Positions 1 to 6,475 of a stretch of DNA of 9,748 bases are shown here, one piece after another. Source of the stretch: Savagea sp. (GTDB lineage: Bacteria; Bacillota; Bacilli; Bacillales_A; Planococcaceae). The stretch spans positions 1-9,748 of the forward strand of contig JASLCF010000208.1 in NCBI GenBank assembly GCA_030146155.1, read 5' to 3'. A program made the position numbers and the translations under genes. The notes beneath the pieces are model-generated. The model did not search any database and was not told the DNA's origin. It saw only the letters and a program-made list of their open reading frames with translations. Within the stretch, counting starts at the first letter, position 1, and each line of letters opens with the position of its first letter.

Positions 1-801
1 GTGAGTGAATAGCAGTTGATTAGCCGTTAATTCATATTCATTTTGCCTAGTTGTACTTCCGTAAAGATGATCACCAACAATAGGATGCCCCATAGAGGCA
101 AGGTGAACTCTAATTTGATGTGTTCTACCGGTTTCAAGTTTTAGCTGAAGTCGTGATGTGTTAGAAGTAGGCTTGTCTAGTAATTTGTAGTGTGTAATTG
201 CTGTTTGTCCATTTGTGGAAATGGTTTTCTTGTGATTGACGTGACGATCATTTCCAATATTTTTCCGAATCGTTCCTTGTTTTTTGAATAATGAACCTTC
301 AACTGTTGCAAGGTACAGCCGCTCTATTTGATGTTGTTCAATCATTTGATCTAGGATTCTTTTACTAATCGGGTGTTTAGCAATTAATACTAGCCCATCC
401 GTTCCTTGATCTAATCGATGTACATGCTCCGCGTAATTAGACTGATGAGTCGTCCTCATATAGTTTACAATCCGATTCATTAATGTATCCTGTTCTTCAG
501 GTTCGTTAGGATGTACTTTTAACCCTTTTTCCTTATAAGCTATACAAAGATGTTGGTCTTCCCAAATGATCGGGACAGGATGGTCAGAGGGCTTGTATGA
601 TGGGTGATCCAATGAAATTGAACAGATTAGTCTACTCCCTTTAGGATAAATCGTATGGAAATTAGCTTTTTCATCGTCGATAGTGAAAGATTGACTCATT
701 CTGAGAGAATGAGTCAATTTTTTGCCAATTTTCCATTTTACTTTTAGTAGTTCATCAAGCGTACAGTCTTCTTCTAAATGATAGGTAAATAGACTAATCA
801 C
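1..801 (-). CDS. RluA-family 23S rRNA-type pseudouridine synthase (3' end missing)
   Basis: Isomerises specific uridines in structured RNA, usually 23S rRNA, to pseudouridine in the cytoplasm. The reading frame is open from a stop at 807-805 to the window edge, giving 267 residues without the C-terminus. Residues about 10-55 look like an S4-type RNA-binding fold (KIGKKL...LRM). The catalytic motif HRLDQGTDGLVLIAK starts at residue 128, with D131 as the expected catalytic aspartate. The second signature GRTHQIRVHLASMGHPIVGD starts near residue 225. I chose the GTG at 801 because it is the only early start after the stop that keeps the S4-like region; it overlaps the preceding thioredoxin-fold gene by 8 nt, implying translational coupling, but no clear ribosome site precedes it. 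A later ATG at 699 would destroy the S4-like part. The exact paralogue and target nucleotide cannot be told from sequence alone. Confidence 0.9.
   Translation of the reverse strand, partial: MISLFTYHLEEDCTLDELLKVKWKIGKKLTHSLRMSQSFTIDDEKANFHTIYPKGSRLICSISLDHPSYKPSDHPVPIIWEDQHLCIAYKEKGLKVHPNEPEEQDTLMNRIVNYMRTTHQSNYAEHVHRLDQGTDGLVLIAKHPISKRILDQMIEQHQIERLYLATVEGSLFKKQGTIRKNIGNDRHVNHKKTISTNGQTAITHYKLLDKPTSNTSRLQLKLETGRTHQIRVHLASMGHPIVGDHLYGSTTRQNEYELTANQLLFTH
691..723 (+). repeat. Perfect 12-bp hairpin with T6 tract inside rluA
   Basis: Left arm TTGACTCATTCT (691-702), loop GAG, right arm AGAATGAGTCAA (706-717), then six T on the plus strand. It has the form of an intrinsic terminator for antisense transcription, but lies within rluA codons 29-37. 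Read on the minus strand the arms are followed by the weaker tract TCTTTC, so partial attenuation of the sense transcript is also conceivable. The structure is plain in sequence; function is inference. Confidence 0.55.
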
Positions 802-1267
802 TCGTTAACACCGTATCGAGAAATGACTTAATATTTTCTTCAGGAGTATAACCTTCAATTCTTGCTAATTCTTTACCATCTTCATAGACAGCAAGTACTG
901 GCCAACTATTGATTTCATATTGATTGGTCAATTCATTAAATTCTTGTAAGTTCATTTGCGAGATTGCATAGTTCTCAGCTTTCACAACTTTCATCAACTC
1001 GGGTGTCATTTGTCTGCAATATTGACATTCAGGATGGAAGAAGTAGACGATTTCTTTTCCACTCTTACTTAATTTTTTCTCTAAGTCTTGTGGAGTTGTG
1101 ATATTTTGATAATTTTCATCTGATAACAGTTCAATTGTAGCAGGACTTAATTTATCTTTACCGTATGGATTATCAGCTACCTTATCAGAAGTCGCTTTAT
1201 TAGACACCAGTGCAATGATAATAAAGATAACAACAATAGCTAATCCACCATAAATTAATTTTTTCAT
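794..1267 (-). CDS. Membrane-anchored thioredoxin-fold thiol-disulfide oxidoreductase
   Basis: A 157-residue extracytoplasmic thioredoxin-fold protein. Residues 4-21 form a hydrophobic N-terminal segment after MKK, acting as signal anchor or signal peptide. The thioredoxin fold covers about residues 55-155, with redox motif CQYC at 81-84 and a presumed cis-proline at P123 preceded by tryptophan (NSWPVL). Start ATG at 1267 is supported by AAAGGAG just upstream; its ATGA overlaps the stop of the upstream bdbC by 4 nt, so translation is coupled. By context it is the likely soluble-domain partner of that DsbB-like protein: the membrane protein would reoxidise it with quinone so that it can form disulfides in secreted proteins. 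It is shorter than typical BdbD (over 200 residues) and closer in size to the BdbA class. Whether it acts as oxidase or reductase is not decided by the sequence. Confidence 0.85.
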   Translation of the reverse strand: MKKLIYGGLAIVVIFIIIALVSNKATSDKVADNPYGKDKLSPATIELLSDENYQNITTPQDLEKKLSKSGKEIVYFFHPECQYCRQMTPELMKVVKAENYAISQMNLQEFNELTNQYEINSWPVLAVYEDGKELARIEGYTPEENIKSFLDTVLTSD

Positions 1268-1704
1268 GATTGAATCTCCTTTGAGCGTTTCATAAGTAGA
1301 AACGATAATAGTGTAATGATTAGAAAAGCAATGAGTGAAAGAAACGGAATCGTAATAAAACCAAAATAATTTACGTATTGTGCCGTACAAGGAACTTCAG
1401 ATGTACATTCGGCCACCGAAGATTGTAACGCTGGTAATTTTTGAAGTGCATAGTGAAAAGCAGCAAGTAGTGTACCTGGAATTGAAAAACAAAGTGCTGT
1501 TAGCCAAATTTTCGTGTTTTTTTGAAAGATAGCTACACCCAGTACAATAACAAGCGGATACATAATGATTCGTTGATACCAACAATACGTGCAAGGAATA
1601 TACCCCACTATCTCTGAATAATAGAGTGAACCTAATGTTGCGATTAGAGCGACACCCCATGATAGTAATAATAAATTTTCAGCTTTCTTATCCAGTAAAC
1701 TCAC
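1264..1704 (-). CDS. bdbC: DsbB-family disulfide bond formation membrane protein (BdbC-like)
   Basis: A 146-residue integral membrane protein that passes electrons from an extracytoplasmic thiol oxidase to the quinone pool. Four hydrophobic segments are visible, near residues 11-28, 46-60, 66-87 and 109-138. The first cysteine pair is C38-T-Y-C41, followed by WYQRI, the family signature; the second pair is C100 and C106 (AECTSEVPC). Length is normal for the BdbB/BdbC family. Start GTG at 1704 is followed by SLLDKK; AGGAAGG lies 9-15 nt upstream. It is first in the operon and its stop overlaps the start of the thioredoxin-fold gene, as expected for a redox pair. The symbol rests on the family; BdbB versus BdbC cannot be separated securely. 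Confidence 0.9.
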   Translation of the reverse strand: MSLLDKKAENLLLLSWGVALIATLGSLYYSEIVGYIPCTYCWYQRIIMYPLVIVLGVAIFQKNTKIWLTALCFSIPGTLLAAFHYALQKLPALQSSVAECTSEVPCTAQYVNYFGFITIPFLSLIAFLIITLLSFLLMKRSKEIQS

Positions 1705-1721
1705 CTCTCTCTACCTTCCTG

Positions 1722-1750
1722 ATTATAAACGGATGACTATCAATAGACAA
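1722..1750 (-). promoter_or_regulatory. Sigma-A-type promoter for the bdbC operon
   Basis: On the minus strand TTGTCT (1750-1745), a 17-bp spacer and a perfect TATAAT (1727-1722). It begins directly after the mpfA terminator T-tract and points at bdbC. The predicted transcript start near 1715 leaves only about 11 nt of leader. Confidence 0.75.
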
Positions 1751-1751
1751 A

Positions 1752-1788
1752 CAAAAAAAGCTCTATGACGATTTATTTCATAGAACTT
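1752..1788 (-). terminator. Intrinsic terminator of mpfA
   Basis: Minus-strand hairpin with arms AAGTTCTATGA (1788-1778) and TCATAGAGCTT (1768-1758), 11 pairs including one G-U, and a 9-nt loop. It is followed by a run of seven T (1759-1753). The mpfA stop codon lies in the loop, so the terminator uses the last codons of the gene. Confidence 0.85.
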
Positions 1789-3098
1789 TCATCAAACAGG
1801 TTTGTAATTTTTTTCGCTTCAACATAAGAAATATGATGACCACTTACATCGAGTGCGGAGAATTCGTAGTCTTGTTCAATAATTTTTTCGTTTGGCTTTG
1901 ATTCAAAGTGTTGAGACATAAACCATCCACCAATTGTATCAATATCGTTTTCATCAATAGAAATAGCTAAAATATCATTGACTTCATCAATCAGTACTTT
2001 GGCGTCAAAAATAAAATGATTTTCGCCGATGACTCTAATTTCTGGCACTTCATGCGTATCAAATTCATCCTGAATCTCACCAACAATTTCTTCTAATATA
2101 TCTTCTATGGTTACGAGACCGCTTGTTCCACCATACTCGTCTACTAGAATCACCATATGAATTCTTTCACGTTGAATTTTTAATAGTAAATCTCCAATAG
2201 GCATGGTTTCGATTGCGTGAATGATAGGTTGTACATATTGGGTAACAGAGTGGCTACCCGCGTTAGGATCTTTAATATACGCAGTGAGTAGGTGTTTCAT
2301 GTTAACGAGCCCAATTACGTTGTCCTTATCTCCTTCAATGACAGGGTATCTCGTAAATTGCTCTACACCAATCACCTCAAAAACATCATTCAATGTAAAG
2401 GTGTGATCGATAGTAGTCATTTCAGTTCGTGGCACCATGATTTCTTTAGCAATTCGATCATCAAATTCAAAAATTTTATTGACAAACTCGAATTCAGAAT
2501 GATTAATCTCACCGCTTTTAAAACTATCGGATAAAATCATTCGTAGTTCCTCTTCTGTATGTGTCGAATCTTGCTCGGACACTACTTTAAATCCAAAAAG
2601 ACGAATAATAATCTGAGCAGATCCATTTAATATTTTGATGAGAGGATACATTAAGATATAAAAGAAATGTAAGGGCTTTGCGAATAACAGAGTAATTTCC
2701 TCAGCTTTTTGAATCGCAATTGTTTTCGGTGCTAGTTCACCTAAAACAACATGTAAAAAAGTCACAACAGTAAATGCGATAATAAAAGACAAAAGAACTT
2801 CAGTATTCGCAGAGAAAGATGTTGCGTCGAATAGTGGTTGGAGAAGCATGCGTACAGTCGGTTCTCCTAACATCCCTAGTCCTAACGCTGTCATTGTGAT
2901 ACCTAGTTGACAAGCTGAGAGATACTCATCGAGATGCTGTAATATTTTTTTTGCAATGTGTGCTTTTTTATGACCTTCTTCCACCAATTGATCAATTCGT
3001 GTAGATCGAACTTTAACAATGGCGAATTCTGCTGCAACAAAAAAAGCTGTTAACATGATTAAGACAGCAAAGGCTGTCAATCGTATGGGAATGTCCAA
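1773..3098 (-). CDS. mpfA: CNNM/CBS/CorC-domain transporter, MpfA (YhdP)-like Mg2+ exporter
   Basis: A 441-residue hemolysin-C/CorC-like (former UPF0053) membrane protein. The N-terminal CNNM transmembrane domain spans about residues 5-170, with AAEFAIVKVRSTRID near 22-36 and GELAPKT at 120-126. A paired CBS domain covers about 218-342, with KEIMVPRTEM and the second-CBS signature DEYGGTSGLVTIEDILEE. A CorC_HlyC domain fills about 352-433, with DTIGGW and DVSGHH. Family members such as B. subtilis MpfA export Mg2+ and the CBS pair senses nucleotide or Mg2+; older 'hemolysin' names are misleading. Length and domain order are normal. The start is TTG at 3098 (MDIPIRL), because the frame has a stop at 3110-3108 and homologues begin at about this point; the strong AGGAGG at 3146-3141 is too far away to serve it. 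B. subtilis has several paralogues, so the symbol is the best guess rather than certain. Confidence 0.88.
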   Translation of the reverse strand: MDIPIRLTAFAVLIMLTAFFVAAEFAIVKVRSTRIDQLVEEGHKKAHIAKKILQHLDEYLSACQLGITMTALGLGMLGEPTVRMLLQPLFDATSFSANTEVLLSFIIAFTVVTFLHVVLGELAPKTIAIQKAEEITLLFAKPLHFFYILMYPLIKILNGSAQIIIRLFGFKVVSEQDSTHTEEELRMILSDSFKSGEINHSEFEFVNKIFEFDDRIAKEIMVPRTEMTTIDHTFTLNDVFEVIGVEQFTRYPVIEGDKDNVIGLVNMKHLLTAYIKDPNAGSHSVTQYVQPIIHAIETMPIGDLLLKIQRERIHMVILVDEYGGTSGLVTIEDILEEIVGEIQDEFDTHEVPEIRVIGENHFIFDAKVLIDEVNDILAISIDENDIDTIGGWFMSQHFESKPNEKIIEQDYEFSALDVSGHHISYVEAKKITNLFDESSMK

Positions 3099-3169
3099 AT
3101 AATTGCTTTATCCATACCTGATGGTTGAATAAAGCTTCCACCTCCTGTGAAAAAAGTTAGTTGTCTATC

Positions 3170-3198
3170 ATATTAATTTAAATTGAAGAGAAAGACAA
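3170..3198 (-). promoter_or_regulatory. Sigma-A-type promoter for mpfA
   Basis: Minus strand TTGTCT (3198-3193), a 17-bp spacer and TAATAT (3175-3170). It predicts a transcript start near 3163 and a 5' leader of about 65 nt that holds an AGGAGG box. The spacer contains the palindrome AATTTAAATT. Confidence 0.6.
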
Positions 3199-3224
3199 TA
3201 TTTAACTATTTTTTTTATGAAATA

Positions 3225-3253
3225 TTGCAAGTTCATTTTAATAAACGTATATT
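3225..3253 (+). promoter_or_regulatory. Sigma-A-type promoter for the MFS gene
   Basis: TTGCAA (3225-3230), a 17-bp spacer and TATATT (3248-3253), about 36 bp ahead of the MFS start codon. It is divergent from the mpfA promoter, with 26 bp between the two -35 boxes. Confidence 0.6.
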
Positions 3254-3289
3254 TAGAGTACCGAAACAATTCAAATAGGGGGATCGTTT

Positions 3290-4534
3290 ATGAAGTGGCT
3301 GAGGGGGATAATTGAAACAATCCGTTCTTATCACCGGAATGTTTTACTCTTTATTTTTGCGAACATATTTATTCAGATAGGGATGGGTATGTTTGCTGTG
3401 ATGTATAATCTGTATATTAAAGAGCTCGGTTTTGCAGAGGCGATTAACGGGAAAGTAATTGCAATGACTGCAATGGCAACCGCGATGATGTTAGTACCAG
3501 CGGGATTTTTAGGCGATCGATTAGGTCGTAAGTGGCTCATTTTCGGTGGGGCACTACTCAGTGTGTTGACACTATTCTTTAGAAGTGCAGTAACAACAGA
3601 AGATGCCATTATATTTACTGCGTTTTTAACAGGTTTAACCATGGCTTTTTTTCAAGTGTCTGGTGTTCCATTACTTGCAGAAAATTCTAAGCCGAATGAG
3701 CGTGTGCAATTATTTAGTATTCACTTTGCATTAATGACAGTATCTGGCGTAGTGGGAAGTTTGCTGGGGGGAGTTGTAGCGGATGGAGCAAAGTATCTAT
3801 TTCATTTGACTGCCGCTACTTCTATTCAATGGTCTTTATTTGCTGGAAGCGGGATTTTTATGATTGGTTTAATTCCTTTATTCTTTATTACCAATCAAAA
3901 AACAGAAAAAATAGGTCAGAAAACAACTTTAAAAGGTCGACTGTTCTCCATTGCAGGAAAGAAAAATTTAATGCTGATTTTCCATTTTTCACTTGCTAGC
4001 TTACTCATTGGATTCGGTTCAGGGCTCGTTGTTCCTTACCTTAACCTTTATTTCTCTAACCGATTTGAAGCGACGAATAGTTACATTGGGTTTATTTTAG
4101 CATTAGGTTCCGCGATGACTGCTGTTGCAATGATGATTGGACCACTTCTCGTCAAAAAAATTGGAAAAGTACAAGCCATTATGACGTTTCAGTTACTGTC
4201 GATTCCATTTCTTTTAATCACAGCCTTCACCACCTCACTTTGGATTGCTTCACTTGGCTTTTTAATGCGTCAAGCTTTAATGAATGCAGCTAACCCTATT
4301 CAAAGTGCCGTAGCTATGGAAATTGTTGACGATCAGTATAAAGGGTTAGCGAATTCAATGAATCAGATGGTGTTTCAAGTAGGTTGGGCTTCAATGGCAC
4401 CTCTTGCAACAGGTCTCGTCATGACTTATGGAAACTACTTTGGTTACGTGTACACTTTTGGGATTACATCCGTTCTCTATGTGATTGCGTCCACCTATTA
4501 TTTTGTTGTATTTGGCAAACGTGTGCGCAATTAA
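3290..4534 (+). CDS. MFS transporter
   Basis: A 414-residue major facilitator superfamily permease with about 12 hydrophobic segments in two halves separated by a charged loop near residues 203-225 (NQKTEKIGQKTTLKGR). The MFS motif A GFLGDRLGRK lies at residues 72-81, between the second and third membrane helices, and a degenerate counterpart (GPLLVKKIGK) occurs in the second half. Start ATG at 3290 has AGGGGG 8 nt upstream. The fold indicates proton-coupled or facilitated transport of a small solute, most often drug-like efflux in this subgroup. The substrate cannot be inferred, because no catabolic or regulator gene is adjacent. The gene has its own promoter, is divergent from mpfA, and ends exactly where the convergent yheE ends. 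Confidence 0.9.
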   Translation: MKWLRGIIETIRSYHRNVLLFIFANIFIQIGMGMFAVMYNLYIKELGFAEAINGKVIAMTAMATAMMLVPAGFLGDRLGRKWLIFGGALLSVLTLFFRSAVTTEDAIIFTAFLTGLTMAFFQVSGVPLLAENSKPNERVQLFSIHFALMTVSGVVGSLLGGVVADGAKYLFHLTAATSIQWSLFAGSGIFMIGLIPLFFITNQKTEKIGQKTTLKGRLFSIAGKKNLMLIFHFSLASLLIGFGSGLVVPYLNLYFSNRFEATNSYIGFILALGSAMTAVAMMIGPLLVKKIGKVQAIMTFQLLSIPFLLITAFTTSLWIASLGFLMRQALMNAANPIQSAVAMEIVDDQYKGLANSMNQMVFQVGWASMAPLATGLVMTYGNYFGYVYTFGITSVLYVIASTYYFVVFGKRVRN

Positions 4535-4738
4535 TTATTCATACACATGAAAAAGCATGAGTTCATGTACCATATCTTCAACTTCTGTTTTTTTATTAGG
4601 TGCTTCGTTTTCCCATTTAATTTTGCCGTCTTGTTCATAATTAGCGAAATATTTCTGTCCTTCAAAATAAAATGAGATGATCCATCCAGGTAGCTCACTG
4701 TTTGGAAACATTCGTTCATATCTAAAATGCTGTAACAA
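4535..4738 (-). CDS. yheE: YheE-family small protein (DUF5342-like)
   Basis: A 67-residue protein of unknown function that resembles B. subtilis YheE from memory: it begins with a short LQHFRYERMF segment, has the core LPGWIISFYFEGQKYFANYEQDG written in one letter code across residues 16-38, and ends in VHELMLFHVYE. There is no signal peptide or membrane segment; the pattern of short strands with aromatic residues suggests a small compact beta fold. Start TTG at 4738 has an excellent GAGGAGGG box 7 nt upstream, which favours it over the internal ATG at codon 10. In B. subtilis yheE sits near yheB and yheA, and the same neighbourhood here supports the call. It is divergent from yheB and convergent with the MFS gene. 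Confidence 0.8.
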   Translation of the reverse strand: MLQHFRYERMFPNSELPGWIISFYFEGQKYFANYEQDGKIKWENEAPNKKTEVEDMVHELMLFHVYE

Positions 4739-4761
4739 ATTAATCCCTCCTCTGCCTTTGT

Positions 4762-4767
4762 ATTATA
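4762..4767 (-). promoter_or_regulatory. Candidate -10 box for yheE
   Basis: A perfect TATAAT on the minus strand, 24 bp before the yheE TTG. No recognisable -35 box lies 16-18 bp upstream, so an activator or a different sigma factor may be involved. Weak call. Confidence 0.4.
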
Positions 4768-4787
4768 GTGGAAAAGTAAATAGGATG

Positions 4788-4801
4788 ATAGTAATTACTA
4801 T
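4788..4801. promoter_or_regulatory. 14-bp perfect palindrome between yheE and yheB
   Basis: ATAGTAATTACTAT is its own reverse complement. It lies between the divergent genes, upstream of the candidate -10 boxes of both, the usual place for an operator. I do not recognise the regulator; AT-rich palindromes also arise by chance. Confidence 0.4.
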
Positions 4802-4818
4802 ATTTGAAAAAGTAGATT

Positions 4819-4827
4819 TGTTATACT
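4819..4827 (+). promoter_or_regulatory. Extended -10 promoter candidate for yheB-yheA
   Basis: TGTTATACT fits the extended -10 pattern TGnTATAAT with one mismatch. TTGAAA at 4804-4809 is too close to be its -35 box. The predicted leader is about 55 nt. Confidence 0.4.
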
Positions 4828-4886
4828 TTACAATACAGCTCTTTTATACAAATATTGTAGTTTGAGAAAGATGAAAAGGTGATGTT

Positions 4887-6029
4887 ATGAACAGTTTAGG
4901 TATGATTGTAATGATGGCAGTAGTAGGAGCAATCATTGGATCGTTTACAAACCATATTGCAATCATTATGTTATTTAGACCTCATGAGGCGAAGTATATC
5001 GGTAAGTTTCAACTTCCTTTTACACCAGGGCTCATTCCTAAACGAAGGGATGAATTGGCAGCGCAGCTCGGGAAGACTGTAAATGATTATCTTTTGACAC
5101 CAGAGACATTTAGAAAAAAGCTTTTTACACCCGTAGCAAAGTCTAAATTGTCTACACTTTTGAGTGAACAGGCAGATACACATCTATTTTCATCTGACCG
5201 CACAATTAAAGAATGGCTTGCAGTAATGAATAGTGAGCAGCTCGTTGCTCAATCGGAGGCAAAGATTGCGCAGTGGATAGATGAAAAAGGAGCAGAGTTT
5301 CAAGCATACCTAATGGCACACACCCTTGAAGAAGTGATGCCAACTGGTTTAACAGAGGATTTAAATCATCGCGTGAATGATTTTCCATCCTATTTATTAA
5401 ACAGAGCGGATCTTTATTTGAGATCTGATGCTGCACAAGCAATGTTTCGCTCCTTATTGAATAACTTTCTACAATCTAGAGGTTCGATGGGAAATATGTT
5501 AATGATGATGTTTGGGGATTCACAGTCAATTGTTGAAAAGATTCAAAAAGAAAGTCTGAAATTTGTCCGAGCAGATGCGACAAAACAATTGGTACATGAA
5601 CTTGTTCAGAAAGAATGGGTTTCGTTGAAGAATAAAGAGATGACTACTTTATTAGAAGGAGTAGACATTGACAAACACACTGAAGACCTCAAGCAATTCA
5701 TTTTGAGAAAATTGAATTTAGAAGAACGAATCGATCATCCCCTTTCATTTTATTTACCAGAAGGTAAAGCATGGTTTGATAGCAAAGTCGTTCCGCCATT
5801 AACATCTGTTTTATTTAAACAAGCAGAGTTGAAGTTAGATGGTGCTTTACAATCTTTAAAAATCGACCAAATGGTAGAGCAACAAATCAATGAATTTCCA
5901 ATTCAACAATTAGAAGACATCGTGGTATCTATTGCTAAAAAGGAATTAAAAATGATTACTGTACTCGGTGGAGTGTTGGGTGGAATTATAGGGGTCGTTC
6001 AGGGTATACTTGTTTTATTAATAAATTAA
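4887..6029 (+). CDS. yheB: DUF445 family membrane protein YheB
   Basis: A 380-residue DUF445 protein of unknown biochemical function. It has hydrophobic segments only at its two ends: residues about 4-30, leading into NHIAIIMLFRP, and 356-380 (VLGGVLGGIIGVVQGILVLL). The family signature FTPGLIPKRRDELAAQLGKTV lies near residues 45-65. The 300-residue middle part is charged, rich in helix-forming residues, and presumably lies on one side of the membrane. Length matches B. subtilis YheB. Start ATG at 4887 has AAAAGGTG 5-12 nt upstream. yheA follows 19 nt downstream, so the two form an operon ended by the terminator at 6402-6437. Co-occurrence of YheB and YheA is conserved in Bacillales, but a joint role is not established. 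Confidence 0.9.
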   Translation: MNSLGMIVMMAVVGAIIGSFTNHIAIIMLFRPHEAKYIGKFQLPFTPGLIPKRRDELAAQLGKTVNDYLLTPETFRKKLFTPVAKSKLSTLLSEQADTHLFSSDRTIKEWLAVMNSEQLVAQSEAKIAQWIDEKGAEFQAYLMAHTLEEVMPTGLTEDLNHRVNDFPSYLLNRADLYLRSDAAQAMFRSLLNNFLQSRGSMGNMLMMMFGDSQSIVEKIQKESLKFVRADATKQLVHELVQKEWVSLKNKEMTTLLEGVDIDKHTEDLKQFILRKLNLEERIDHPLSFYLPEGKAWFDSKVVPPLTSVLFKQAELKLDGALQSLKIDQMVEQQINEFPIQQLEDIVVSIAKKELKMITVLGGVLGGIIGVVQGILVLLIN

Positions 6030-6048
6030 TTCCTTAGGAGGAACTTAC

Positions 6049-6396
6049 ATGACAGTCAATATTTACGATGATATCAACAAATTACAAGGTACATTCCAAG
6101 CTACAAATGAATTTAAAGCATTAGAAGAAGCGATTGAATTAGTTAAATCAGATGAACAAGCACTTCAATTATTCTTAGCATTTAGAGATGTCCAAACGAT
6201 GTTGCAACAAAAGCAAATGAGTGGTGAAGATGCTACTGAGGAAGAGTTAGCAGAAGCTCAAAATGCAGCAGCAAACGCTCAGCAAAACGAAAAAATTATG
6301 ACGATGTTAGAAGCTGAAATGCAATTAAGTGAAGTTTTGAATGAAGTGAACCGCGTATTAGTTCAGCCGATTCAAAATCTTTACGATCAAATGTAA
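6049..6396 (+). CDS. yheA: YlbF/YmcA-family protein YheA (UPF0342)
   Basis: A 115-residue, acidic, almost wholly helical protein of the YlbF/YmcA superfamily, cytoplasmic with no membrane segment. The N-terminal IYDDINKLQ region is followed by a long helix-loop-helix pattern (EFKALEEAIELVKSDEQA, then FLAFRDVQTMLQQKQM) and a glutamine/alanine-rich stretch near residues 60-80 likely to form a coiled coil. Relatives YlbF and YmcA form a complex with YaaT that affects RNase Y and competence, biofilm and sporulation; whether YheA shares this is unknown. Length is typical. Start ATG at 6049 has a strong TTAGGAGG box. It is the second gene of the yheB-yheA operon and ends 5 nt before the terminator stem. 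Confidence 0.9.
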   Translation: MTVNIYDDINKLQGTFQATNEFKALEEAIELVKSDEQALQLFLAFRDVQTMLQQKQMSGEDATEEELAEAQNAAANAQQNEKIMTMLEAEMQLSEVLNEVNRVLVQPIQNLYDQM

Positions 6397-6401
6397 TTTT
6401 T

Positions 6402-6437
6402 AAAGCTTAGACGGATGAATTCGTCTGAGCTTTTTTT
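6402..6437 (+). terminator. Intrinsic terminator of yheB-yheA
   Basis: Arms AAAGCTTAGACG (6402-6413) and CGTCTGAGCTTT (6422-6433) give 12 pairs with one G-U, around an 8-nt loop. Seven T (6431-6437) follow. Confidence 0.9.
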
Positions 6438-6475
6438 ATATTGACTCGTGGGAATTTATTTGAAGGAGTGCTCGT

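Noticed and set aside
697..699. ATG at 699 as the rluA start
   Set aside because: It would remove the S4-like region and place the start inside the hairpin with no ribosome site.
1268..1390. N-terminal extension of the thioredoxin-fold protein up to 1390
   Set aside because: The extension overlaps bdbC and has no membrane or family logic; ATG 1267 has a strong AAAGGAG and gives a clean signal anchor.
4544..4567. Inverted repeat ACATGAA...TTCATGT after the MFS stop as a terminator
   Set aside because: Seven AT-rich pairs around a 10-nt loop with no following T-run; also inside the yheE coding sequence.
4531..4719. 62-residue minus-strand frame overlapping yheE
   Set aside because: A shadow of yheE in another frame; it lacks a ribosome site and family resemblance.
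6441..6469. TTGACT as the -35 box of a hemZ promoter
   Set aside because: No -10-like sequence occurs 16-18 bp downstream; that place holds the AAGGAG ribosome site.
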